64,000 nucleotides of DNA from Tethya wilhelma (lineage: Eukaryota; Porifera; Demospongiae; Tethyida; Tethyidae), in NCBI GenBank assembly GCA_964030475.1, contig CAXIPT010000005.1, positions 4,731,960 to 4,795,959 of the forward strand. Direction: 5' to 3'. The notes under the pieces are model-generated. The model was given only the letters and a program-made list of their open reading frames with translations. It had not been told where the DNA came from and made no database searches. Shown here one piece after another: positions 46,934-57,068 of this stretch (position 1 is its first letter; the number at the start of each line of letters is the position of its first letter). The position numbers and the translations under genes were made by a program.

Positions 46934-48201
46934 GGAGCCCACCACAAGTACTTGGATCTTCAGCAAGCCCACTCATAAGATGGATTGTACCAGCAGAACA
47001 ATGGGAGACTGTCATACAAGCCTACAAGTTGTGAAACTAGGATTACATATTTATTGGTGTTGAATTACCACCCAGGAGTACACAATGCCCTCATCAACAC
47101 CACCAGCTAATCGCAACCACAACAAGAGCCTGGAAACATAAGACTGTGCTAAGTAATAAGATAATTGGAGAGTGTGCCATTGTCTAGAGGCCTTTGTGTT
47201 TGGCTGTCAGTTTGCAGAGAGATACAAAGAGTAGAGTGATTATCCCTTGATGGCTTGACTGGAGGGTGATTTCTAGTGTGTACAAGTCATTAGCAGCCTT
47301 GTCAAGGTGAAGACTTGCCTAACAATGGCTTGCATAGCAATGCCAGTCATAGGAGAACAATGGACCACAAACAATAGCCATAGACCCACACACACACACA
47401 CACAATAGCTTAAGGTATGTATGGTAGGAATTCCCAATACACAAGCTAGTGAGCACTCTGCACCCTGTTACGTATGTAACCTCACAAATAAACACACAAT
47501 CATACACACAGGTTGTGTAAGAATGCTGAGTATGAAAAACGTATACACATACACATTCATTCGTTGATCAGTGCCGCACACATGCACACACACACACACA
47601 CACACATGCACAAGCACAAGCACACAACACGGAAAAAAAAGGCTCAACATGTGCACAACATGTCACACACACACATACACACACAGGCTCGTGGTATGCA
47701 AACTGTCAGCCAAGTGAGCCCAGCTAAGATAGCAGGGTACACCCAGGCTCAGTCTCTTTGATGGAGACAAATGGTTTCAATCATTCCTTTGAAATTGTTT
47801 CAAACAATAGCACAAGCAGTTGTGGGAGGAGGACACACATGGATACAATCACCAGCCTAATTCATTCCATGTAGCTATGCAGGCACACACTCATGCATGT
47901 CATGTGTGGGTGGGCTGAGAGTGGTGTCTGTGGGTGATTGGGACAAAGAGAAGTTGAGGGGTTGTTGTTTACGAGATGAGAACTGGAGAGTGAGTATGAG
48001 AGTGTGTGTGAGTGTGAGAGAGAGAGAGGGAGAGAGTCAATTATTGTGATACTTGAGAAGTCCATCACTTTCTCTCTGGTTGTCGCAGCTGCAGTGATGG
48101 ATAAATCTCTAGATAATGACAGCCACACAACTACCAGGAGGAAAGTCACAACAACTGATCCTTAATAATCCCACTTTTTTTAACTTATGAGTGAGAGAAC
48201 G

Positions 48202-48244
<43 letters not shown>

Positions 48245-49602
48245 CACAGTCAGTCACATTACATATATATGTCACAACAACAATAATAACACACTAGACT
48301 TTGTCATAATCTTTCAAAAGGAGTTGAAAACTATCACTGTTTACAGTGCAGTACCACTAGGTCAGGGAAATCTCAAGGACCGCCCATGTCTAATTCGATT
48401 AGTGGATATGGGTTAGTGAGAACAGCCGTGGGAAATGAGAGGACAGGGTCAATACACTGCATTCCAATGTATTCAAGTGTGACCAAGGGTCTCTTTCAGT
48501 TGATGCTTTGAAGCCGAGTAGGCCACAAATGGACAAGACATTAATGACATCGTTGACAGAAAGTGCATAGGTGGTATAAACACACTTAGGGTGACCATCT
48601 GTAGTGTAGCACTCATATAATCATGATGATGCTGCAGCTTCAGAGGTGGGGTACTAAGTCCAAAAGGTGAGAATTTAAAAAATAAAAAATCTGTTAATGG
48701 AGCGAAAGTAGAAGTTATGAAAGGAAAATGGCCCACACTAGAAGAGAGAGAGCAAGAGAGGGGAGAGGTAATCCTCCCATATCAAGAGGGGGTCTTCTTT
48801 TTATAATTGTGTTATCTCCTGATAAACATAACCAAGAGATCAAAGAGAAGAGCTCCCCTTCCCACTCAGACAGTGTCATCACTGCTAGCACACAAACAGG
48901 AAGAGAGATCGCGTACACTTGGACAGAGAATTTGGCGACACTCCCAAACACTCAACCCAATTACCACACATAACCTAACACCTTGAAAGAAAAACAGCTG
49001 GAAAAAATCCCTCCGAAAGGTGGGGCTGGCGAATAATGTTCTTGTTTTCTGACCAGCTCCAACAAACTGTTCACACACAATGCAACCACAGTGCATTTAC
49101 AGACAGAAGTAAGCGGCGACCATGACAACTTTTTTTTGGAGCTACTGTGTTGCCTTGATAAGATCAAGATAGCCCATTTCTTTTGAAAGAAGCCAATAGC
49201 TAATACTGAAAGTTTGAAAGGAGTTACCACCATACCAACCACCCACAGAGTGGCTTTGTATAAACTCCCAAACAGGCACACAATAAACAAAGTCAAAAAG
49301 AAACATCCACAAATACAAAGAAAAAGAAAACAACACACATTCACCTTATGTGTGTGTGTGCACAGGCAGCCACTCGCTCATTTAGAACATAGTTACGGTG
49401 GGGCGTGCAGGCAGAAACCACACAAAAGATGCTGTAGAAATGACTATATCAGAAACATTTACATCGCCATGGCAATTGTCGCAGTACAGTAAGACATTGG
49501 ACCTCAATTCACATGACTTCCTTGGAGTTCCAGAGAAGAAACCCTAGCACTACTATTGTCATTGTATCCAACACCACCACAGGCAGCACATGTGTGTGCT
49601 CA

Positions 49603-49667
<65 letters not shown>

Positions 49668-49929
49668 ACTAGGCACATACAGGTTTCTATATATACCCAA
49701 ATTAACCAAATTTCAATTATTGTTGTACTCAATTCACATTAAAACCACTAATTAATTATCATTATAAACCAGTACAGTGGTGCATCAATGGAAACTTCCC
49801 CCACTAAACCACTTTCTTTAAAAGGAGTGAACTACAATGAACCTTCCCAAGATGGAGGGGGGTGGGTGGAGAGCACACACTCTATGTTTATTAAACCATA
49901 CAGCTGCTACAGTGGTAGTACATTGCTAG

Positions 49930-49975
<46 letters not shown>

Positions 49976-51273
49976 AACGTGTGCATTGTTAGAGAAAGCA
50001 ACTATGAGCTGTCCTACTGCAGGAAGGAGAAACGAAAACACTAAAAAAGGAAAAAGTATTGAAACCATACATGACGATAATTTACAAGCAGGAAGGTTTT
50101 GTGATACTGTACACCTCAATACAATGTTGGATAAACATAATAAAATAATGCAAATGGCCCAGTGTGTCTGTGGGTGTCTTCAAACACCATTGAAGCTATG
50201 GAGAGTGTGCAGAATGACCGGTAGATCCAAAACACAGGAAATTGGGCAATACATAATGCATAGCTAACACAGAGCTAGTCACATTAGCCTGTATGATATA
50301 ATAATGGCTATAATAGGCAGTGCTAATATGTACATAATGTACACACAATGGCATGAATATGTAAATCCATTGTGTGGCATTAACGAATAGGGGCCACCCA
50401 CACTAATAAAAAAACATACACAAGAACACAACAGGAACATAACATAATCAGCATACAGGCGCCAGTAACGTTTCACTATCTCTACAATGTCTGTTTGTAT
50501 AGGTTCCCAATAAAACAAAAAACAATTTCAATCTTCAAAGCACACACACCAACACCCCCAAAATTCCACCATTATATCTCCAACAATCTCAGCCTACCTC
50601 TGCTAGAACAAAAACACTGCTTTCAATATGTTCAATTTCAAGGAATAGAAGAACACTCACAAAAGCAACACCTCTTGTTACCATATCAACTCACACAACA
50701 CAGCAACGATGATAAGTAATACAGTACAAAGCCTACTTGGCTGCTTAGGAATAATTGCTCTCACCCACATAGAGGCATAAACACACACACACACATGCAC
50801 ACACTCCCCCACTTCAATCTATACAACTACTATATTATTATGCCTAGCAGAGAGAGAACACAGGCTGTCAACAATGCTTTGTATTTCCATAGAGGGCAAG
50901 AGGGCATTTTTCTGGTAGGTCCTTGTTAGTACATGAGGTGGTGTGACCTGAGGTCCTTCTTTCCTTCTAGGAGAAGAGGGCTTAGAGAACAAGGAATGGG
51001 AGGGAGGAGGCACTTATGGAGAGTGAAAGATGAAAGGCTTTTAGATGTAACAATTATAGGGATTTTATGCCCTACACAGCACAAAAAATTAAAATGGTAC
51101 TATTACATTTCTGACCAGCACCATACCAACATACTTGCAAGCTATTTCCATAGTGACCAATATATTTCTAGGCCAACAGCAGGTAGTTGGGGTAGTAGGA
51201 GGCTATTATACAATAATAAGTATGCCAGCAGCTTATTACTCAAGATGTACCTACATGTTACGGCAGTGGTATA

Positions 51274-51317
<44 letters not shown>

Positions 51318-53587
51318 AAACCAGCTATACTAGGGTGATGCAAAGCATCATGGGGGCGAGCCTGCATAAGTAGATCTGTGGCGTCAAGGGTAGAGGTAGG
51401 CATGCGTATGCGCTTCAGTATGCCGTATTCGTGAGTCATGACTGCTGGAGCCTTGTGGTATTTGAAGACGTAGATTCGGGAGAGAAGAGTTGAAGAACAA
51501 GCAAGAGTGGTCACTCCACTGGTGGCAATGACCGACAAGTAGGTCGCCAACTGTTAAGTATATAGGCATCTCCAGGGTACTGGCAGATGTACCACTCTCC
51601 ACCACATATTTATGTTAGTGGCTTCCTTCAGGTGCCGCTATACTACACCTTGGGAGTCTCCTTTCCAGTTTGTCATCAGGTGTATACATTCAGTTCTGTT
51701 TTATCTATATATATCTATTATGCACAGAGGCCGGGTATAAATGTCATGAAAGAAAAGCTCATATCAGTACAGCCATTTCTTGATCGAGAAGAAGACGATA
51801 TCTTTGTCAGAATGTCAGTGTCACTGTGTGAACAGTTTTCTCAGTGTTGAAGAGCAACCCAGAGCAACCTGGCCATCACTATGGGGCAGAGCAAGTGTGA
51901 GGGACTTGGCCTTGCTAGACACACACCATCAAGTGTTGTCATCTTTGTCAGCATGTTACTGAAATTCTTGAAATGGAAGTGTCAGAGTTGCATAGGGGCA
52001 TGATACGATGTTGCTCCTGATGTATCTGATTTGTCTCTCAGGCTGATGTCTGCTTCACAAGCATTTCTCTCAGGAATATAATTTAATATTATTAAATGCT
52101 TTGTTGATGTCTTACACTGATCAGCAAGATGCGGGGCATCTGGGACAGGAGTCCGGGTCTTCTTGAGCTCTCAGGCTGATGCATGGTCCTGCTCTAGTCA
52201 GTCCATGAGCTGTATTGCTTTGTCTGTGCCTAGAGTCCTCCTCAAGGGTTTCTCCTAGCCTCGTCCCCAGGCCCACAAGGCTCAGGCTATCTCTAGCTGG
52301 CCAGCTGCTCTACGCCTGTCGCTTAGTACAGTCGGCCATGTGGCCACATGTGCGTACAATTACAAATTTCAATATTTTTATGTGACGTTATAATACGTAG
52401 CCTTACCTCGTTCGAATAATTTGAATATACGGAAAGTGTCCACCGTGTACAAACCAACAAACAGAAATTTTACCAGTTACAACGACTATGTGGGGCTCGC
52501 TCAGGCTCGCCCCAATTATAGCAGGGAAAAAAACATTTTGGTGCACTGATCAACTCAGCCCCTTAGGATATGTAGTACACAAAATGAAATTTTTATCAAA
52601 GTGCCAGCTCAATAGATCGCCAGCTGTGACCTTGATCTACAGGACTATGGGAAAGTAGGAGATTATGAGAGGGTTGGTGTAATCTCTGGTCAACACACCC
52701 ACAACAGTGTGGGATAGAGAGAGTGAGAAGAGAGGCAGTTCTCTCACTTTTATTTCTCATTTGTGGTTTCAAGGATTGAACAGGTGGTGACTTAGAAGCC
52801 TAACCCAAGGCAATATCAAGTTTGCAATATCTATTTTAGCTAGATCAGCACTGTGTGGCCTACCCCCCAGTAATAAAAAATTTTAAAAAAGACACTCCAG
52901 GGAAGTTGGCAGAATTTATAATGCACAAACAGATATTCAGAATAAAAAAAACGCTAGAAACTGGTATACTCTATACTACCGAAGCTGATGATACAATTGT
53001 ACATACTTCCCAATGGAACAACTGTTGTAATGTGTATGATAACGACATTATAGTACACACTTCCTAGCCTGTGCAATATTTATGATAACGGCTCCATAAT
53101 ATCCTATATCAGTTACAATGGGTCCTTGCTAACCAAGAATAGTCCAGGGACTGACTCTTCCACTACCTCATAAACAGATGTTTGCAACACAAAACGCACC
53201 AACAAACACGTTTCCTCACTTTTTTCCTTTGTTCTTCCTCGAGTTGCTCAACTCTCTTACGCTCCATCTCTTCCAACATTTGCTGCTCCATTATCTGAAA
53301 AACAAACCGAATCAAGTCAACAACAATCTCACTTTTTTCAATCCCCAACCTCTCCCCCCAGGGGGTCCAATAGTTGTAACCAAAAAGCCAAAAATTGGCC
53401 ACCCATTACCTCCATATATGGAAAAACATACAATATTGGTACATATTGGTAGAGAAACGGAGTGACTTACACACATGGACTTACCTGGGTGGTCTTCAGT
53501 CAATCAGTCACACACCCATGTACTGTACAATGAACACCTAGTACTTTTCATTGCCGCACAAGCAAGTGATTGCGTGATTTGAGCATG

Positions 53588-53643
<56 letters not shown>

Positions 53644-54236
53644 GTTTTTCGACAACCAGTTCAAGCTCAGTAAGACAGTCAAGCTATTGACACTGTACAG
53701 TTTAAGTTACCAACAGTTGGAGAGAATATCAAATGTGCTCTGAAAGCGGCTGCATAAGTAGCTACTCCAGTTAGTGATGCTAAGGAAAGCTGTTGGTGTT
53801 CAATAGAGTTACGATGTCTAGTCTTAAAGTAGCTGGTGATAAGTTTATTTGTACGTTTCTTGCCTAGAGACATGAGTTGTTTTTCTTGTGTTTTTCTCAG
53901 TACCACCGCAGCTAAAATCACAAGAGGTAAACAATACAGCACACACCCACAAACAAATATAAAAGGACCACAAAAATATTTTATTCCTGTCTGTTGTATA
54001 TGCTCCACATAAATCAAGGTTGGCCCCACCCCTGAGACAAGCACAGAGGGTGTGGCAGTACCCAGCTAGGCTCCCCACCTTCTTGGCCTCTTCTACTCTC
54101 CGTAAAACCTCCGCTTCTATTTCATCTTTTCTCTTCTCCAGTTCTTCTTGGACACGTTTAGCGACTAGCTCTTCAACTCTCTTAGTGGTCTCTTCTTCTA
54201 CTAGTCTGGACTCAAGTTCATCTTGACGTCTGAAGT

Positions 54237-54271
<35 letters not shown>

Positions 54272-54823
54272 NTGTGTGTGTGTGTGTGTATGTGTTATGG
54301 TCAAGCTGTAGCTACTGACTTTCTTCTGATTCGTTCCTCCTCTAATTTACGCTCATCATCTTCTTTCTTCCTTTTCTCTTCTTCTTCGCGACGTTCTCTT
54401 TCTCTCTCAACTCTCCTACTGATATTACGACCAAATCTGAAGGAATGTTAAAAGGGTATAGAGCATCAAATCTATATGACAGATCTTGTACTATTAAATT
54501 GGTACGGGTCGTTTTGCAACAGTGTTAGGTAATGAGTCGCCAACAAAACATGTAAACAATAGCAATTACGTCATTGTTTACCTATCTCGACTTCTAGAAC
54601 GACTTTTAGAGCGGCTTCTGTCTCTTCTAATTCTCCGTGGTGAGCGGTCTCGTCTAGAAATAGGTGAAATCCTGCGCGGACTGCTTCTTCGCGGACTACT
54701 TCTTCGTGGAGACCTACTCCGTCTGCTGATAATCGGTGAACGACTTCTTGACCTTCTGCTGGATCTCTTTCTCACAGGAGACCGGCTTCTAGAGCGTGGT
54801 GACCTTCTTGGTGACCGAGGCAT
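39537..54823 (-). CDS. ARGLU1: ARGLU1, arginine/glutamate-rich splicing and coactivator protein, complete
   Basis: Six exons: 54582-54823, 54320-54436, 54079-54229, 53220-53294, 40765-40848, 39537-39710; 843 nt, 280 aa (human about 273), phases consistent. The N-terminal about 85 residues are Arg/Ser-rich ([20 protein letters not shown]), typical of nuclear splicing proteins. Then comes a long Glu/Arg coiled coil with the family signature [20 protein letters not shown] and [19 protein letters not shown]. It ends in RPKLSFSI, matching the ARGLU1 C-terminus. ARGLU1 binds Mediator (MED1) and modulates alternative splicing and nuclear-receptor transcription. The 12.4-kb intron between exons 4 and 5 contains a duplicated block, an N gap and part of another gene, so its length is probably inflated by assembly. 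CA/CT repeats abut the exon 5 acceptor. Confidence 0.93.
41741..44353. repeat. 2.6-kb block, copy A
   Basis: Nearly identical to 46833-49375, differing mainly by substitutions and microsatellite length. It ends abruptly at the 955-base N gap. No ORF in it is convincing. Most simply the second haplotype of the same intronic segment. Confidence 0.92.
43122..43190. repeat. (CA)n microsatellite
   Basis: Pure CA run of about 69 bp inside copy A; the matching run in copy B (48203-48241) is about 30 bp shorter. Confidence 0.95.
44354..45308. other. assembly gap (955 N)
   Basis: Unresolved bases. The left flank is the end of copy A of the 2.6-kb block; the right flank is a (TG)n(AG)n microsatellite leading into the NB-ARC fragment. 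Confidence 0.99.
45507..46718 (-). CDS. APAF1-like NB-ARC protein, internal fragment (4 exons)
   Basis: Exons 46550-46718, 46283-46382, 45792-45971 and 45507-45646 join in phase. They encode the second half of an NB-ARC ATPase: Walker B in [12 protein letters not shown], a sensor-like [28 protein letters not shown], the GxP motif region [16 protein letters not shown], and the winged-helix portion [20 protein letters not shown] and LATIWG. The order and spacing match APAF1, the apoptosome scaffold, better than NACHT-type NLRs. The P-loop exon and N-terminal CARD, and any C-terminal WD40 repeats, are absent. The fragment is bounded by the N gap (45308) and the single N at 46832, so it may not belong in this intron at all. 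It is on the same strand as ARGLU1. Confidence 0.85.
45669..45753. mobile_element. partial MITE, right end
   Basis: TTAATTCTCACCAAATTTAC followed by CCGCTATACAGTA matches the right end of the element at 57377-57596. It lies in an intron of the NB-ARC fragment. Confidence 0.6.
46164..46240 (+). mobile_element. tRNA-derived SINE-like copy
   Basis: TAGTAGCTCAGTGGTAAGAG (A-box) and GGTTCAAATCTCAGC (B-box) followed by AGATCT, homologous to 11981-12062. It lies in an intron of the NB-ARC fragment, antisense to it. Confidence 0.6.
46722..46787. repeat. (GA)n microsatellite abutting an NB-ARC exon
   Basis: Read on the minus strand it is (CT)n ending CTCTCTTCAG, directly before the exon starting at 46718. 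Confidence 0.95.
46833..49375. repeat. 2.6-kb block, copy B
   Basis: Starts one base after the single N at 46832 and matches copy A (41741-44353) to its end, then continues into unique sequence, which copy A cannot because of the gap. Copy B with its right flank is probably the intact locus. Confidence 0.92.
49605..49664. repeat. (GA)n microsatellite
   Basis: Pure GA run of about 60 bp in the ARGLU1 intron. Confidence 0.95.
49676..53219. other. remainder of ARGLU1 intron 4, with possible unassigned exons
   Basis: Mostly non-coding. Two stretches look coding. Minus strand about 51320-51550, after a TTAACAG acceptor, reads [20 protein letters not shown] and [20 protein letters not shown] (one hydrophobic segment). 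Plus strand about 51728-51847, after ATGCACAG, reads [20 protein letters not shown] and ends in TGA. Neither could be assigned to a family or joined to neighbours, so they are recorded as possibilities only. Confidence 0.3.
53590..53640. repeat. (TC)n microsatellite
   Basis: TC run of about 50 bp in the ARGLU1 intron between exons 3 and 4. Confidence 0.95.
54242..54291. repeat. (TG)n microsatellite with N
   Basis: TG run interrupted by the N at 54272, filling nearly the whole 90-bp intron between ARGLU1 exons 2 and 3. The exon frames match across it, so here the N is probably only a repeat-length uncertainty. Confidence 0.9.
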
Positions 54824-55182
54824 GATGTTTAGTTCTGTTCCCTTGCTAAAAAAGGAATTTGTTCACTATCATCTCGCCATCATTTCTCCTCTGTTCTGCG
54901 CATGCGCACGAGGAACCGGAAAAGGTCGACACAGAGGTCAAAAATAATTATCAAGTACGTCCTCTAGCTCAATGGCCAAACTGGAGCAATAATTATGTTT
55001 CCGGGAAAGAGAGCGAGATAATCTCACCATTTTGCTCAAGAAAACAATGTGAGAACTTTGTTTTTACTCCACTCAAGATAAGATACGCTTGAATCAACGG
55101 TAAGCCTGCAAAACTAAGCTTACATCATTCCTGCATAAACATTATACTGATTGTCAATTTGGTATGCAACTAGGGTCATAAC
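54824..55182. promoter_or_regulatory. divergent ARGLU1/MADD intergenic region
   Basis: 359 bp between the ARGLU1 start (minus) and the MADD-like start (plus). Contains TGCGCATGCGCA at about 54897-54908, an NRF1-like palindrome, and GAACCGGAAAAGG nearby. It is probably a shared promoter region; inferred from position and motif. Confidence 0.5.
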
Positions 55183-57023
55183 ATGAGTCACTCTCCGTCG
55201 TTCGAGCGACTGATAGACTACCTTCTGGTTGTGGGCCCTGGTAGAGGGCTGGTCTTCAACAAACCCTCACCACATGTCCTCTCAAATGCAGGACCCACCA
55301 ACTCAGTGAACGACTGGCACAGAGTCTCACGACCAATCCCAACCATCTTGAGACAATTTCCCACGGAGCCTCACAAAGATTTTGATCTAGCTTCTGATGT
55401 GGCGTATTTCTGTCAGCCTGAAGGTTGCTGCGTAGCACTATCAGAGCCAAAAGTCCACGTATTCATGTTAACAGACACAGAATCCAACACACGTACGTAC
55501 GGAGTGTGTCTCTCTCTCCCTCATCTCTTTGACCCTCTCCTTCGAGCTCAGCGCTGGCAGCACCACTCCGAAGAGATGTGTGATCTCCCTGAAGCTGACT
55601 CCATTTGCATCCAGGAGTGGGGAGTGCTCTCTGTGTGCCTGCTCACACGTCACCCGTTCTTCCATTTCTTTGCCAAGTGCTTGAAAACGTTGATCCATTT
55701 CGTGGATCATTTCTGTGGCTCTAATCTCACCTGGAATGACATCATTACGTCCCAATACATCGACACGCCCCCTGGCTCCCCTCGCTCCTCCAATAGCCGT
55801 TGGACAGCTGTGAAAGAAGTAGAGGAGTGGATTCAACGCTTGCTCGCTCTACACTCCCCGGAAAGTGGTACGAATGCTCTCGAGGTTGAGCTAGAGGTCG
55901 ACCCAGCTCTCATAGTCTGTTATCCATCGCTAAGTCGATTCCCGATATTTGATATTCCCATTCATCGTGTCCTGCGAAGGCTCGGTGTATGTACAGTCAT
56001 TGAGATATACAAGCTAGTGCTATCAGAGCAGAAGGTTTGGATAATATAATATTATTATGTATTGTTTATATATGTTGTGGGTATACATGTAACTTGTTTG
56101 ATGAGTTTGTGTAAGATTTTTGGTCCAAGTGGTACAAATAAGTTTCACCCTCCATTTGCCAAGTGACTTGGGGACTGGGGGTTGAACTAGACTGGTGAAG
56201 AAGGTCTCTTGGGGGGTGTTATTGGTAGTAGTTGAGCCATGTTAAATGAGTAATGGGTGTTTCCTTATCTCTTTGAACTCTGTGAGTGGACTCCCTCTAG
56301 TGGATACGGTTTTGATTTGCTATTAATTACGTCAAGTATGCTTGTGTGTTATTCTACCACTATGCTTTATACGAGCTATTTTCTTGCACGTTGATTGGTA
56401 AAACATTTTCTCTATGTGGGGGTCAGCAAATGCTCAAACAGTCTTTATTATTGCTGTGTGTGTTTTCTACATGATGTTATGCATGACTGCACATATACAA
56501 TGTGCAGGTGATAGTTCACTCCCATGATGCCTCGTTTGTCTCCGAGTGTGTCCTAACCATCATAGCCCTCCTCTATCCGCTGCAATATCTGTTTCCAGTC
56601 ATCCCACTCCTCCCTACCTCCATGCCAACGGCAGAGAATGTGAGTTTACTGAGTGAGAATACTAACATGTTGACTCTAGTATACTGATTTGTGAACTTGA
56701 GATATTATAAGTACTGACTTTGAGCAAGAATACTGACCAATGAATCAGATGTGCTGAGTTATACTGACAACTATCCATAGTATACTGATTTTTCGACAAA
56801 GTATGACTTTTGAATGACTTAAGACAAAAATACCTTCTCATGAATGAGATATTGACTTGGAAATTGATACTAATTTGATACTAATTTGATACTGATATTG
56901 ATACTTGTACAAGTTACTTGATACAGTATGTGGTTACCTATACTAGCTAGCATGAGTTGATGCTCTCACTGTCACTTCCTACATACAAGAACACTCAACA
57001 ACAACATCACTTATATGTGCTAC

Positions 57024-57068
<45 letters not shown>

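Noticed and set aside
48866..49344. Minus-strand ORFs such as [16 protein letters not shown], present in both copies of the 2.6-kb block
   Set aside because: Duplicated only because the block is duplicated; low complexity, with reading frames differing between the two copies.
53679..54044. 121-codon minus-strand ORF with a hydrophobic segment
   Set aside because: Lies in the ARGLU1 intron between confirmed exons, with no splice context and no recognised family.
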